64,000 nucleotides of DNA from an uncultured Tateyamaria sp. (GCF_947488715.1 NZ_CANLAG010000002.1:310001-374000); one strand, 5' to 3'. Shown: positions 49,822-59,449, numbered from the stretch's first letter. The notes: generated by a model not told the origin, from the sequence alone. Numbers and translations: made by a program.

Positions 49822-50274
49822 TCAGGCGCAATCAGACCGCAGTGCCTGATCCAAGGCTTCGGTTGTGGCCTCGATGCTGAGCAAGATCGACGCGTGGCGA
49901 TTTTTGTAGTCCCGCGCAGGTTCCAATACTTCGAACCCTTCAAATGGCGCGTCCGGTACGGGGCCACCTGATTTCAACATGGCGCGCAAGCCGTCGCGGG
50001 CGGCCTCAAGCTCGCTCAGATTTCGCCCGATGACTGCCGCACCAGTAACCGACGCCGCAGCTTGACCCAGGGCGCATGCCTTTACGTCCTGTCCAAAACC
50101 ACTGATCCGCCCATCCGTGACTTGCACATCCACCGTGACGGTCGATCCGCACAGGGGGGAGCGTTTCTTGACCGTGGCGTCGGGTGCATCAAGGCGGGTG
50201 GCATGCGGTATCTCGGACGCCAGAGCCAGGATGCGTGTCGAATAGAGTTTGATCAGGTCGGTGTCGGCGGGCAT
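49822..50274 (-). CDS. Iron-sulfur cluster assembly scaffold protein (IscU/NifU-N type)
   Basis: This 150-residue protein has the three cluster-binding Cys contexts (SPLCGSTVTVDV, ACALGQAAASV, and YKNRHASILL where the third ligand region lies) of the NifU N-terminal family. In this subgroup the last Cys position appears replaced by RH, as is common in alphaproteobacterial homologues. Start MPADTDLIKLYS at 50274 is chosen. It is divergent from hisI. Confidence 0.75.
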   Translation of the reverse strand: MPADTDLIKLYSTRILALASEIPHATRLDAPDATVKKRSPLCGSTVTVDVQVTDGRISGFGQDVKACALGQAAASVTGAAVIGRNLSELEAARDGLRAMLKSGGPVPDAPFEGFEVLEPARDYKNRHASILLSIEATTEALDQALRSDCA

Positions 50275-50352
50275 GGCATGATCCGGGTATGGTGTCGTGT
50301 GGTCTTTGTCCTTACATAAGCGGCCCTGAACCAGATGCAAAAAGGTTTTGCC

Positions 50353-50718
50353 ATGACCGTTCCGTTTGACCCCGCCACACTGCGCTATGATGCAAACGGC
50401 CTGATCCCCGCCATCGCTCAAGATGACGAAAACGGCGACGTTCTGATGATGGCCTGGATGAACGCCGAAGCGGTTGCACGAACCTTGGACACAAAGCGCG
50501 TCACGTATTGGTCGCGCTCGCGCCAGTCATTCTGGATCAAGGGTGAAACATCCGGGCACGTTCAGGAACTGGTATCGATGCGGGTTGATTGTGACCGGGA
50601 TTGCCTGTTGCTGCGCATCCGTCAAACCGGTCCCGCCTGTCACACAGGGCGGCGCACCTGTTTTTATACGGACGTCACGGACGGCCCCGAAGTCGAATTG
50701 ATGGCACCTGAGGTCTAG
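50353..50718 (+). CDS. hisI: Phosphoribosyl-AMP cyclohydrolase
   Basis: This 121-residue enzyme opens the purine ring of PR-AMP in histidine synthesis. It has [38 protein letters not shown] and zinc residues in DCDRDCLLL and [11 protein letters not shown]. There is no fused HisE domain. AAAGG is seven bases before the ATG at 50353. Confidence 0.95.
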   Translation: MTVPFDPATLRYDANGLIPAIAQDDENGDVLMMAWMNAEAVARTLDTKRVTYWSRSRQSFWIKGETSGHVQELVSMRVDCDRDCLLLRIRQTGPACHTGRRTCFYTDVTDGPEVELMAPEV

Positions 50719-50726
50719 CCTGCGCC

Positions 50727-51629
50727 TCACCCGCTGGTCGCAGTGTCGGATGCGACTGGCAAGCCCACCATGGCGCGGATATCTGCGGGGCTGCATCCAT
50801 CCGCCCGGTATTTGGATATAGCGCGTGCATCGTCGCGTTTGGCCAGCCGTTTCCCGGCATCGTCGCGGATCAGTCGATGGTGGTGGTAAACAGGTGTCGG
50901 CAAGCCAAGCAGCCGTTGCAACAATACGTGAATTTTTGTGCTGTCAAACAGGTCCGCGCCGCGCACCACATGGGTGATCCCCTGATACGCGTCGTCCAGC
51001 ACCACAGACAGGTGGTAGGAACCGACAAAATCCTTGCGTGACAAGACGATATCGCCCACGTCGCGGATCAACGCATGGCCTGTCACAGAACACTCGGTCG
51101 CCCATTGATCGGTGGGAGTACCTGTTTCCTGAAAGGTGAACGGCCCGCCATCCGCCATCTGAACCGCTTTGCTCATATCCAGGCGCAAGGTCGTCTTGTC
51201 TGGAAAAGCCTCGTGCATCTCGCGGTCATCACGGCACGTTCCGGGATAGATCAATCCATCAGGACCAAAGGGCAGCTCCGCGCCTTCTTGCGGCGCACCC
51301 AAGGCGCCAAGGATATCCTTGCGAGAGCAGGTGCAGTCAAAGAGGACATGACGGTTCGCCCACAAATCGTGCAACGCATCGCGATAGGCTTCGATACGGT
51401 CCGACTGACGGATCGGCGGGGCGTCCCAGGTGAGCCCGAGCCACGAGAGATCATCGTAGATCGCATGTTCCCACTGCAGTCGCGCTCGCGTGGTATCGAT
51501 ATCCTCAATACGCAACAGAAAACGCCCGCCGCGCGCGCGCGCCATATCATGTGCAAGGATGGCGGAATAGGCATGGCCCAAATGCAGCGGACCCGTTGGA
51601 GACGGTGCAAAGCGGGTCGTAAAGATCAC
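50727..51629 (-). CDS. gluQ: Glutamyl-Q tRNA(Asp) synthetase
   Basis: This 300-residue GlxRS paralogue without anticodon domain attaches glutamate to queuosine 34 of tRNA-Asp. It has FAPSPTGPLHLGHAYSA, RIEDIDTTR, zinc Cys in FDCTCSRKD, and a KRLAKRDDA loop. It overlaps the upstream methyltransferase gene by four bases. Confidence 0.92.
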   Translation of the reverse strand: MIFTTRFAPSPTGPLHLGHAYSAILAHDMARARGGRFLLRIEDIDTTRARLQWEHAIYDDLSWLGLTWDAPPIRQSDRIEAYRDALHDLWANRHVLFDCTCSRKDILGALGAPQEGAELPFGPDGLIYPGTCRDDREMHEAFPDKTTLRLDMSKAVQMADGGPFTFQETGTPTDQWATECSVTGHALIRDVGDIVLSRKDFVGSYHLSVVLDDAYQGITHVVRGADLFDSTKIHVLLQRLLGLPTPVYHHHRLIRDDAGKRLAKRDDARAISKYRADGCSPADIRAMVGLPVASDTATSG

Positions 51630-52231
51630 GCTTTTTCAATCACGTAGACAGTGGAGCTCAAGTCGATTCCGGGCAAGTGCGGGCCATGCTCTTTGAACAC
51701 GAGCCGCGCAGCACCGCAGTCGGTCCATTCGGCAATTGCCCCTTCGTTCGCGGGGTCTTCCAACGCATGATCATTCAGTGAGAACACCAATTTGCCTCCC
51801 GACTGTAGGGCCCGCATCAAGCTGTGCAAAACGGAAATCGGTGCGGCCCCCGCGCCAATGACACCGATGGCGGACATTGTGGCGTAAGCGCCGCGCGGTA
51901 CTGCACCATCCGCATCCACAGTATCGAGTTGGCGATATGCCCCCTTGGTGCGCGCTTGTTCCAGCATCTCCGAAGACAAGTCCACGCCGTCAATCGTGGT
52001 GAACCCAGCATGTTTCAGAGCAAGCCCTGACAGGCCCGTGCCGCATCCAAAATCGAGAACAGGTGATGCCATGTCTGTGACGTGTGCCTTGAGGGCTTCG
52101 GCGCACCGCACGGGCGTCGCGTAACCGTTTTCGGCCAGCTCGGCCTCGTAACTCGTTGCCCAATCATCATAAAGCGCACGTGTAGATGCCGTATCTCGGG
52201 CCTTGTAGGCTTTGTCCAGAAAACCAGTCAT
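51626..52231 (-). CDS. Class I SAM-dependent methyltransferase
   Basis: This 201-residue methyltransferase has an N-terminal YDDWATSYEAELAENGY, motif I VLDFGCGTGLSGLAL and acidic GVDLSSEMLEQAR, resembling the Williams-Beuren/WBSCR27-like methyltransferases. The substrate is unknown. It is coupled to gluQ by ATGA overlap, so tRNA-related action is possible but unproven. Confidence 0.85.
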   Translation of the reverse strand: MTGFLDKAYKARDTASTRALYDDWATSYEAELAENGYATPVRCAEALKAHVTDMASPVLDFGCGTGLSGLALKHAGFTTIDGVDLSSEMLEQARTKGAYRQLDTVDADGAVPRGAYATMSAIGVIGAGAAPISVLHSLMRALQSGGKLVFSLNDHALEDPANEGAIAEWTDCGAARLVFKEHGPHLPGIDLSSTVYVIEKA

Positions 52232-52272
52232 GGCAGCAGATTAACGGGGCAGATGCTGTCCCGTCCAGCGTT

Positions 52273-53625
52273 TCAGGCTGCAACGGCCTGCGGCGCGAGC
52301 CAGGTTTGCCAATCTGCCTTGGCGCGATCCGTATATGCCTTGTACCGATCCTTGCGCCCGCGGCGTCCACCCTTCAGACCTTCGACCGGTGGGAACAGGC
52401 CAAAATTCACGTTCATGGGTTGGAACGTCTTTGCCTCTGCGCCGCCGGTGATGTGGGTGATCAGCGCGCCCATCGCGGTGGTGGGTGGCGGTGCGTCCAA
52501 CGTCCCACCCATGATGTCCGCCGCTGCCATACGGCCAGCAAGCAGCCCCATAGCGGCGGATTCAACGTAACCTTCGACGCCGGTGATCTGGCCTGCAAAA
52601 CGGATGTGGGGGCGTGATTTCAAACGCATATCCGCCGTCAGCAGCGTCGGTGCGTTCAAAAACGTGTTTCGGTGAATGCCGCCCAGTCGCGCAAAACTCG
52701 CCTCTTCCAGCCCTGGAATTTGTTTGAAAACATCGGTCTGCGCACCGTACTTCATCTTGGTTTGAAAGCCGACGATATTATAGAGCGTCCCCAATTTGTT
52801 GTCCCGGCGCAACTGAACAACCGCATAGGGTTTGATGTCAGGCGCATGGGGGTTGGTCAGGCCGACGGGTTTCATCGGGCCAAACCGCAATGTCTCGCGA
52901 CCGCGTTCGGCCATCACCTCAATCGGCAGGCACCCATCAAAATAGGACGCCGTCTCGCCTTCGTGAAACTCGGTCTTGTCAGCGGCCAACAGCGCGTCGA
53001 TGAAGGCCTCGTACTGATCCCGGTCCATGGGACAATTCAAATAGGCGGTCCGCTCTTCTTCGGTTTCACCCTTGTCATAGCGCGACTGCATCCACGCCTT
53101 GGACATGTCGATGCTGTCAAAATACACGATGGGCGCAATGGCGTCGAAAAATGCCAGCGCATCGGCGCCAGTCTCTGCCGCGATGGCGGCCCCAAGGGCC
53201 GAGGACGTCAAAGGACCGGTTGCAAAGATCCAGTTGCCGTCATCGGGCAGGGCTGTCACTTCGCCGTATTCCACTGTGATATTCGGATGCGCCATCAGCG
53301 CGTCGGTGACCGATTGAGCAAATGGTTCACGATCCACAGCCAGCGCGCCGCCCGCAGGCAAACGGTGCGCATCGGCCGTGCGCATGATCAACCCGTCCGC
53401 GGCGCGCATTTCCCAATGCAACAGGCCCACGGCGTTCTGTTCGCTGTCATCAGACCGAAACGAGTTCGAGCAGACCATTTCGCCCAACAACCCTGTCTGG
53501 TGCGCAAAGGTGCCAACGCTGGGGCGCATTTCGTGGATCACCACTTGAACGCCCAGTTGTGCCGCTTGCCACGCCGCTTCGGACCCGGCCATGCCGCCGC
53601 CCACAATATGCAATGTCTGTGTCAT
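52273..53625 (-). CDS. trmFO: Folate-dependent tRNA (uracil-54-C5)-methyltransferase
   Basis: This 450-residue flavoprotein makes m5U54 using methylenetetrahydrofolate. It has the FAD-binding [41 protein letters not shown], and the C-terminal [19 protein letters not shown]. The start at 53625 is chosen over an upstream in-frame start near 53760, which would disrupt the FAD fold N-terminus. The ribosome site is weak. Confidence 0.94.
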   Translation of the reverse strand: MTQTLHIVGGGMAGSEAAWQAAQLGVQVVIHEMRPSVGTFAHQTGLLGEMVCSNSFRSDDSEQNAVGLLHWEMRAADGLIMRTADAHRLPAGGALAVDREPFAQSVTDALMAHPNITVEYGEVTALPDDGNWIFATGPLTSSALGAAIAAETGADALAFFDAIAPIVYFDSIDMSKAWMQSRYDKGETEEERTAYLNCPMDRDQYEAFIDALLAADKTEFHEGETASYFDGCLPIEVMAERGRETLRFGPMKPVGLTNPHAPDIKPYAVVQLRRDNKLGTLYNIVGFQTKMKYGAQTDVFKQIPGLEEASFARLGGIHRNTFLNAPTLLTADMRLKSRPHIRFAGQITGVEGYVESAAMGLLAGRMAAADIMGGTLDAPPPTTAMGALITHITGGAEAKTFQPMNVNFGLFPPVEGLKGGRRGRKDRYKAYTDRAKADWQTWLAPQAVAA

Positions 53626-53692
53626 GACGCGGATGTAGGGCAGGGGCACACACAGCGCAATGCTGTAGATCACCGTGGATACAATGAGGAGG

Positions 53693-53773
53693 ATTTTGGG
53701 GTCGCCGCTGCGGGAATGGTCGGTCAGAGAGAGGCTGACCTGGAGGGACCTTCCGCCCACGGCGACCCAAAAT
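53693..53773 (+). ncRNA. Long multi-helix hairpin, candidate structured RNA
   Basis: ATTTTGGGGTCGCCG (53693-53707) pairs with CGGCGACCCAAAAT (53760-53773) over 14 bp with one bulged G. Inside, GCGG/AA/GGTC can pair with GACCTTCCGC, capped by a perfect GGTCAG...CTGACC stem. This fills an 81-nt domain. It lacks a T-run, no coding frame is plausible, and the strand is uncertain. Confidence 0.5.
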
Positions 53774-53774
53774 A

Positions 53775-53798
53775 GTCACGGTTGCTGTTAACCGTGAC
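53775..53798. other. Second perfect hairpin next to the long one
   Basis: GTCACGGTT (53775-53783), loop GCTGTT, AACCGTGAC (53790-53798) form a perfect 9-bp stem one base after the preceding structure. No T-run follows on the plus strand. Confidence 0.6.
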
Positions 53799-53884
53799 CC
53801 ATTTATGCCTCATTTGCGCCCAATTTGCCAGACTTCTTTTGGAAATAGTCAGGTCCCGTTTTGGAAACAAAGGTGCGAGAAAGG

Positions 53885-54670
53885 TTATTGACGCCAGTTT
53901 GGATCACGCTTGTCGATAAAGGCGGCGATACCTTCGGCGGTGTCGTCACGCATCATGTTGTGGACCATCACGTCACCTGTAAATTCATAGGCTTGCGCCA
54001 CGGGCATCTCCAGCTGCGCATAGAACGCTTGCTTGCCGATGCGCACGGCGGAACCCAGTTTTGCAGCCACTTGCGTGGCAAGCGCATGCGCCTCCTGTGC
54101 CAGTTCGTCCATTGGGACGGCGCGGTTGATCAGGCCCAGTTCTATGGCTTTGTCCGCCTCGATGAACGTGCCTGTGGTTAACATCTCAAACGCTTGCTTG
54201 CGGGGGATGTTGCGGCTGAGGGCGACCATGGGGGTGGAGCAGAACAGGCCGATATTGACCCCATTCACGCCAAACCGTGTGCCTTGCGCGGCAACTGCCA
54301 TGTCGCATGTGGCCACCAACTGACACCCGGCGGCTGTTGCGATCCCGTGTACCTGCGCGATCACAGGCTGGGGCAGGGACTGTACCCGCGCCATCATCGC
54401 GGCACAGCGGTCGAACAAATCCTTGAAATACGCCGCACCGCCATCTTCGGCCTGCCGCCCGGCAGTCATCTGTTTGAGGTCATGGCCCGCGCAAAATGCC
54501 TTGCCCGCGCCCGACAGAACCACGGCGCGCACGCTGTTGTCGTCGGCTATTTCGTCCAATGCGGAATGCAGCGCTGAAATCATCTCGTCCGACAGGGCGT
54601 TCAGCCGTTCGGGCGCATTCAGCCTTAGGTGCGCAACCCCGTTTGCGACCTCACGTTCCAGAATTGCCAT
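53885..54670 (-). CDS. Enoyl-CoA hydratase/isomerase family protein
   Basis: This 261-residue crotonase-fold protein has oxyanion-hole segments GAGKAFCAGHDLKQM and IATAAGCQLVATCDMAV. The residue pair usual for hydratases is partly substituted (GVNGVNIGLFCSTPMVALSR), as in the ECHDC3-like group, so the reaction is uncertain. A GGAGGG site precedes the ATG at 54670. It is divergent from the thioesterase gene. Confidence 0.85.
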   Translation of the reverse strand: MAILEREVANGVAHLRLNAPERLNALSDEMISALHSALDEIADDNSVRAVVLSGAGKAFCAGHDLKQMTAGRQAEDGGAAYFKDLFDRCAAMMARVQSLPQPVIAQVHGIATAAGCQLVATCDMAVAAQGTRFGVNGVNIGLFCSTPMVALSRNIPRKQAFEMLTTGTFIEADKAIELGLINRAVPMDELAQEAHALATQVAAKLGSAVRIGKQAFYAQLEMPVAQAYEFTGDVMVHNMMRDDTAEGIAAFIDKRDPNWRQ

Positions 54671-54727
54671 CTTGCCCTCCACCCCGTTTCCGGCAAACCC
54701 TAGGACACCAAATGCACGAGGGGAAGT

Positions 54728-55165
54728 ATGGGCGTTGTCATGACGGCGACAGAAATGAACGCATTTCTGCAAAAGGTCTTTTTGGAAGTGGCCGGCGAAT
54801 TTCACGTCGAAGAGGTGAGCGACACCGGCGTCACCCTTCGGCTCTTGGTGCAGGACCGTCACCTGAGGCCCGGCGGCACGATCTCCGGGCCTGCAATGTT
54901 CGGGTTGGCGGACGTGACCGCCTATATGGTCACACTGGCACATATCGGGCCGCGCGCGCTTGCCGTGACGACGAATTGCGCCATAGATTTCATGCGAAAA
55001 CCTGCCGCTGGGGTCGACCTGATTGCGCACGGTCGGTTGCTCAAACTGGGCAAACAGTTGTCGGTGTCAGACGTGCTGATCTATTCCGAAGGGGTGGAGC
55101 AGCCCGTTGCGCGGGCCAGTCTGACATATGCTATTCCACCAGCGGGCGTCGATCTGCCGAGCTGA
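54728..55165 (+). CDS. PaaI-family thioesterase
   Basis: This 145-residue hotdog-fold acyl-CoA thioesterase has the active-site stretch LRPGGTISGPAMFGLADVTAY and ALAVTTNCAIDFMRKP. GAGGGG lies before the ATG at 54728; the ATG at 54740 is an alternative. Together with the divergent crotonase it suggests acyl-CoA metabolism. Confidence 0.87.
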   Translation: MGVVMTATEMNAFLQKVFLEVAGEFHVEEVSDTGVTLRLLVQDRHLRPGGTISGPAMFGLADVTAYMVTLAHIGPRALAVTTNCAIDFMRKPAAGVDLIAHGRLLKLGKQLSVSDVLIYSEGVEQPVARASLTYAIPPAGVDLPS

Positions 55166-55237
55166 AAAAACGGTCGAGCCAGGAGATGACCTGAACCCGA
55201 CCGCAGAGGAAGAGGTCTGGCGGATGCCACGGGGATG

Positions 55238-55471
55238 TCACGCCCGCCAGAACACGCGCCGGGTCTCGATTGAGGCGTCGACGGGTGTCAGTCCCACATC
55301 GCGCAACTGCTCAGCCGTCAGTTGACGCAGCGCCAGGCGCGTACGCCGGCGTGTGGCCCATTTCGAGACGGTCACTGCAACACGAACCGCCAGCACCGAG
55401 ACAGCAGGCATATTTGTCTGCGCCGTCAGGTAGGCGAGGTGGGGATGTGTAGACTGCAGGGACCGTGTCAT
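55238..55471 (-). CDS. DUF1127 protein
   Basis: This 77-residue protein has the DUF1127 (YjiS-like) core TRLALRQLTAEQLRDVGLTP at about residues 44-63, preceded by a hydrophobic stretch. Small DUF1127 proteins in alphaproteobacteria affect RNA turnover and phosphate or stress adaptation. AGGAG precedes the ATG by seven bases. It is divergent from a MocR regulator whose putative operators cover both promoters. Confidence 0.85.
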   Translation of the reverse strand: MTRSLQSTHPHLAYLTAQTNMPAVSVLAVRVAVTVSKWATRRRTRLALRQLTAEQLRDVGLTPVDASIETRRVFWRA

Positions 55472-55484
55472 GGGTATCTCCTAA

Positions 55485-55575
55485 ATTGTATTGACACAAT
55501 GTGGCGTATAGCGCACAAATAAGTGGTACAATGCGTGCTGCGCAAATGCTATGGATATATTGTAATGGATACAAT
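55485..55575. promoter_or_regulatory. Cluster of ATTGTA/TACAAT half-sites between DUF1127 and mocR genes
   Basis: ATTGTA at 55485-55490, ACACAAT ending at 55500, TACAAT at 55527-55532, and the palindrome ATTGTA-ATGGA-TACAAT at 55559-55575, which spans the mocR start codon. They are likely operators for the MocR protein. Caution: TACAAT also resembles a -10 hexamer, and 55485-55490 (minus) and 55527-55532 (plus) may be real -10 elements. Confidence 0.55.
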
Positions 55576-56980
55576 TTGGTCGCCGGATCTCATCGAGGGG
55601 CAAGGCCCGAAATACAAAGCGGTGATGCAGGCGATCCGGCTGCGCATTGCGGACCATGATCTGACACCGGGAGACAAGTTACCGCCGGTGCGTGATCTGG
55701 CCTGGCACCTTGGCATTACACCGGGAACGGTGGCGCGTGCCTATACGCTGTTGACCGATGACGGCACCCTGACCGCAGAGGTGGGGCGCGGAACGTTCGT
55801 CGCACAACCTGATGAAAAGGCGCCGTTATTCGCAGATGTCCCGCTTGAAGTAGACAGCGCGACACACCTGTCAGAAGCGCAGTCCTGGCATGTAAACCTG
55901 TTTTCCCCGCACCTGCCCAGTGTGGGGCAGGCGACCCTGATCCGTGGCCTTTTGGCCGAGGTTGCGCAGGACCCGCCGTCGGGGATGATGCATTACCCGA
56001 CGCGGACGGGCGGTGCTGCAGCCCGCGCGGCGGCGGTCGCGTGGTTGGACGGCGCGCCGATTGGATCATTTGGTGCGGATGATGTGGTTTTGGCCAATGG
56101 TGGGCAAAACGCGATTCTCTTGATCTTTCAGGCGCTTCTCAAAGGGCGCCGTCCCGCGATTCTGGTCGAGGATCTGGCATACCCCGGCTTTCGTCGCGCC
56201 GCCGAGTTGTTGCGCGCAGATGTGATCCCAGTAGAAATGGACGCGCATGGTGTCATTCCAGAGGCGTTGGACGCCGCCGCACGTGCCCATGACGCACAGG
56301 TCTTTTGCACATCCCCCGAAGTGCACAACCCCACATGTGGATTTACGCCGCTCGAGCGCCGGAATGAATTGGCCGAAGTGGCGCGCCGCAACGATTTGCA
56401 GATCCTCGAAGACGATTGTTACAGATTGGGGCAGGCACAAGCGCCCGGATACCGCATGATTGTACCAGAACGCAGTTGGTACATTTCGTCGATCTCGAAA
56501 TCCATCACGCCTGCACTGCGTCTGGGCATGGCTGTCGCGCCCAAAGGGCGGGCCGGTGTTCTGCGCCGGACCGCGGAATATTCGTTCTTTGGCTTGGCGA
56601 CACCTTTGACGGACCTGACGGCCAAGCTGTTGGTGCATCCCGAATTGCCACGCTTGATGGATGCCGCCCGTAAGGGCATCGGCACGTATGTGCGCCGCGC
56701 CGTCAACATTCTGGGTGGGTACGAGATCGTATGGCGTGAGGATGTACCGTTTTTGTGGCTGCATCTGCCCGAAGGCTGGCGCGCAGGTGCCTTTGTGCAA
56801 GCGGCAGAACAACAGGGCGTGCGCATCCGTGCCGCCGAGGAATACGCCTGCCGTGACGCGCGGACACCCCACGCGGTGCGCATGGCGGTCAATGCGGGGG
56901 TGTCGTTGCAGTCTTTTGAGGCCGCAATCGAACGTCTGCGCGTACTGCTGGACAATCCGCCCGAACAGATCGGCGTCTAA
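55565..56980 (+). CDS. MocR-type (GntR/aminotransferase) transcription regulator
   Basis: About 471 residues: an N-terminal GntR winged helix (residues 15-80, LPPVRDLAWHLGITPGTVARAY) fused to a class I aminotransferase-like domain. The PLP lysine is in ISSISKSITPALRLGMAV. Such regulators sense PLP or amino compounds. No Shine-Dalgarno is seen before the ATG at 55565, which sits inside the palindrome ATTGTA-ATGGA-TACAAT, so autoregulation and leaderless or SD-independent translation are inferred. Its stop overlaps the convergent zinc-ribbon gene. Confidence 0.88.
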   Translation: MDTIWSPDLIEGQGPKYKAVMQAIRLRIADHDLTPGDKLPPVRDLAWHLGITPGTVARAYTLLTDDGTLTAEVGRGTFVAQPDEKAPLFADVPLEVDSATHLSEAQSWHVNLFSPHLPSVGQATLIRGLLAEVAQDPPSGMMHYPTRTGGAAARAAAVAWLDGAPIGSFGADDVVLANGGQNAILLIFQALLKGRRPAILVEDLAYPGFRRAAELLRADVIPVEMDAHGVIPEALDAAARAHDAQVFCTSPEVHNPTCGFTPLERRNELAEVARRNDLQILEDDCYRLGQAQAPGYRMIVPERSWYISSISKSITPALRLGMAVAPKGRAGVLRRTAEYSFFGLATPLTDLTAKLLVHPELPRLMDAARKGIGTYVRRAVNILGGYEIVWREDVPFLWLHLPEGWRAGAFVQAAEQQGVRIRAAEEYACRDARTPHAVRMAVNAGVSLQSFEAAIERLRVLLDNPPEQIGV

Positions 56981-58023
56981 AGCAACCCGCCCGCCCCCCA
57001 CGCCAATCCAAAGGCGATGGTCAGGGCCGACAGGGCGGCGGCATAGCCTATCAGCTTCCAAACGGAAAACGGTCGCTCACCATAGGCCCGCCGCTGCATG
57101 CCGCAGACCACAATTTTGAGTGCTTCGCCCCGGTACGTATAGTGCAGGATCCAAACAGGCAGCAGAATTCGGCGATAGTGGATACCGGTTGTGTCCGTCA
57201 GATACCTGACGCCGTGGACGCTCGATTTGCCCACGTCACTCTTGATCTGGTTGCGGATCAACAAATCCTTGTCGCTTGCATTTGCGTCCAGCCCCTCGGC
57301 CACCGTCTGGTGGTGCCGCTCTGCGCCGAACCCTGCCAGATAACCGGGGCGATAAGGGCGCAGGCGGCGGGGTTCAAACTCGTGCAGGATGCCGTCGCGG
57401 ATCAATGGCGTGACGTGGTCCGAGGCGGGCACCAACATGTCATTGAACCGGATGCGCACCGCGCCCCGTGTTTCCCGTGTGATGGTGTTTTTGCCGCTGC
57501 GCACCTTGTACTTGGCCCAGTAATTCACGGCCTCATCGCTGTCGAAGGTCCAGAAGGGCACATATATCCCTGCCACCCGTGCGCTTGCGACAACGGATTT
57601 CAGATCACCCGGCGCCGCAAACCGGCGGGCGACCCAGTCCACGGCCGCGTCGTGGGCATCCTTGTGTGGCACACGAAAGGGGATCAAAGCGGTGGACGCA
57701 TACCCGGTGTCATGGCCCGTGATCACCACAGGCCCGTCGCAATAGGCACAACGCTCGCTCAGTGCAGCACCAACAAACACCACGTCGCCACCGCAGGTTT
57801 CGCAGTGATGGACCTGTGCATCTTGCGTGACAGGTGGGTCGACATCAGGTGCGGCAGGGTCGAACGGAAACTCCGCCGCTGCATCGGCATCAGCGTCCGT
57901 TTCCAGACCATAGCGCGTGCCGCAGCTTGAACACACCAACGCCTGCTGTGCCGGTTCATACAGGCATTGCCCGGCACAGGCCGCGCATTGCAGTTCACTC
58001 TGAGCGGTTCCGGCCACCTGCAT
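56977..58023 (-). CDS. Zinc-ribbon membrane protein
   Basis: This 348-residue protein has several CxxC pairs (CAAC, CSSC, CETC, CAYC) in the first 130 residues, a soluble middle region with PFWTFDSDEAVNYWAKY, and one or two C-terminal transmembrane helices (LIGYAAALSALTIAFGLAWG). Similar proteins are annotated as TFIIB-type zinc-ribbon or helicase-like proteins without experimental support. The start at 58023 follows GGAG and overlaps the preceding small membrane-protein stop. Confidence 0.75.
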   Translation of the reverse strand: MQVAGTAQSELQCAACAGQCLYEPAQQALVCSSCGTRYGLETDADADAAAEFPFDPAAPDVDPPVTQDAQVHHCETCGGDVVFVGAALSERCAYCDGPVVITGHDTGYASTALIPFRVPHKDAHDAAVDWVARRFAAPGDLKSVVASARVAGIYVPFWTFDSDEAVNYWAKYKVRSGKNTITRETRGAVRIRFNDMLVPASDHVTPLIRDGILHEFEPRRLRPYRPGYLAGFGAERHHQTVAEGLDANASDKDLLIRNQIKSDVGKSSVHGVRYLTDTTGIHYRRILLPVWILHYTYRGEALKIVVCGMQRRAYGERPFSVWKLIGYAAALSALTIAFGLAWGAGGLL

Positions 58024-58346
58024 CAGTTGCTCTCCATGATGGCCATCGCGATCTCCAACAGAATGCGCAGCCGTAACCATCCGCGGTCAATGGCGCCGCC
58101 CAGATCACCGTTCATGCCCCAGTCTCCGATGATTGAGGCCACGTACCACGTGATCATCAGCCAAAAGGCCACCATCGACCAACCACGCAAGGACCGCAGC
58201 CACCCGGCCGAGCCGTGTTTGAGCTCGTGTTTGGCCTCGTACACCGTGATCAGCTTGCGCATCGCGGGTACACCCGCGCCCGTCGCGATCAATAAAAGCA
58301 GCAGTGCCGAGAGAGCAGGGGCCGCCCATTGGATCAACATCGTCAT
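58023..58346 (-). CDS. Small membrane protein
   Basis: This 107-residue protein has an N-terminal helix (APALSALLLLLIATGAGVPA) and a second hydrophobic stretch (WSMVAFWLMITWYVASIIG). It overlaps the zinc-ribbon gene by one base (TGATG), so the two are probably translated together and may form one membrane complex. No family is recognised. Confidence 0.7.
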   Translation of the reverse strand: MTMLIQWAAPALSALLLLLIATGAGVPAMRKLITVYEAKHELKHGSAGWLRSLRGWSMVAFWLMITWYVASIIGDWGMNGDLGGAIDRGWLRLRILLEIAMAIMESN

Positions 58347-58430
58347 GGTTTGGCCGCTATTTTCATGGGGTAAAATGATACCTTATTTTCAATCAATTGA
58401 TTTCGCTCACTTAAATCCGTTTTCATGCCG

Positions 58431-58458
58431 TTGACCTGACATGGCCTTGCTGTATAAC
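58431..58458 (+). promoter_or_regulatory. Sigma-70 promoter of rplM-rpsI
   Basis: TTGACC (58431-58436) and TATAAC (58453-58458) are separated by 16 bp, about 38 bp upstream of the rplM start codon. It is one of the best sigma-70 matches in the window. Confidence 0.7.
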
Positions 58459-58496
58459 CGCGCAATCTGAAATTCCACCCGTCTTGGAAGTGACTT

Positions 58497-58958
58497 ATGA
58501 AAACCTATACCGCAACACCTGCGGACATCGACAAGAAATGGATCATCATCGACGCCGAAGGCGTGGTGCTGGGCCGTCTTGCGTCGATTGTCGCCATGCG
58601 CCTGCGTGGCAAGCACAAGCCGTCGTTCACACCCCACATGGATTGCGGTGACAACGTCATCATCATCAACGCTGAAAAGATCCAGCTGACCGGGAACAAA
58701 CGCCAGGAACATCACTACTGGCACACTGGCCACCCCGGCGGGATCAAATCGCGGACCAAGGAACAGATCCTTGAGGGCGCGCACCCCGAGCGCGTCGTGA
58801 CCCTCGCGGTCAAGCGTATGCTGCCCGGCAACCGCCTGAGCCGTCAGATCATGACCAACCTGCGCGTCTATGCAGGCGCCGAACACCCCCACGAGGCGCA
58901 AAGCCCCGAAGTTCTGGATGTCGCATCCATGAACTCGAAAAACACGCGGAGCGCATGA
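58497..58958 (+). CDS. rplM: 50S ribosomal protein L13
   Basis: This 153-residue protein carries the L13 landmarks [28 protein letters not shown] and [15 protein letters not shown] precedes the ATG. It overlaps rpsI by ATGA, the conserved L13-S9 pair. Confidence 0.98.
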   Translation: MKTYTATPADIDKKWIIIDAEGVVLGRLASIVAMRLRGKHKPSFTPHMDCGDNVIIINAEKIQLTGNKRQEHHYWHTGHPGGIKSRTKEQILEGAHPERVVTLAVKRMLPGNRLSRQIMTNLRVYAGAEHPHEAQSPEVLDVASMNSKNTRSA

Positions 58959-59449
58959 GTATGTCCGACGAAATCAACACACTCGAAGACCTGCAAGCAG
59001 TTGCAGGCGACGCAGCCCCCGAGGCGGTTGACCTGGTGCACCGTGAGCCCGTCCGCGACGAGCTGGGCCGGTCCTACGCCACAGGCAAGCGGAAAGATGC
59101 GGTTGCCCGCGTCTGGATCAAACCCGGTTCGGGCAAGGTCACCGTGAACGGCAAAGAGATGAACACATACTTTGCCCGCCCCGTGTTGCAGATGATCCTC
59201 GCACAACCCTTCACCGTTGCAGGTGTCGAAGGTCAGTTCGACGTTGTCGCAACCGTCAAGGGCGGTGGACTCTCCGGTCAGGCCGGCGCGGTCAAGCACG
59301 GCGTGTCCAAGGCGCTGCAACTCTACGATCCTTCGCTGCGTCCCGCGCTGAAAGCTGCTGGTTTCCTGACCCGCGACAGCCGTGTGGTTGAGCGTAAGAA
59401 ATACGGTAAGGCCAAAGCGCGCAAGAGCTTCCAGTTCTCCAAGCGTTAA
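58955..59449 (+). CDS. rpsI: 30S ribosomal protein S9
   Basis: This 164-residue protein has [15 protein letters not shown] and the basic C-terminus [17 protein letters not shown] that reaches into the P site. The first 35 residues are an acidic extension commonly seen in Rhodobacteraceae S9. The start overlaps the rplM stop; an ATG two codons on is possible. Confidence 0.98.
   Translation: MSMSDEINTLEDLQAVAGDAAPEAVDLVHREPVRDELGRSYATGKRKDAVARVWIKPGSGKVTVNGKEMNTYFARPVLQMILAQPFTVAGVEGQFDVVATVKGGGLSGQAGAVKHGVSKALQLYDPSLRPALKAAGFLTRDSRVVERKKYGKAKARKSFQFSKR

Noticed and set aside
52672-53775. A 367-codon frame antisense to trmFO
   Set aside because: It is a shadow frame without ribosome site or family features.
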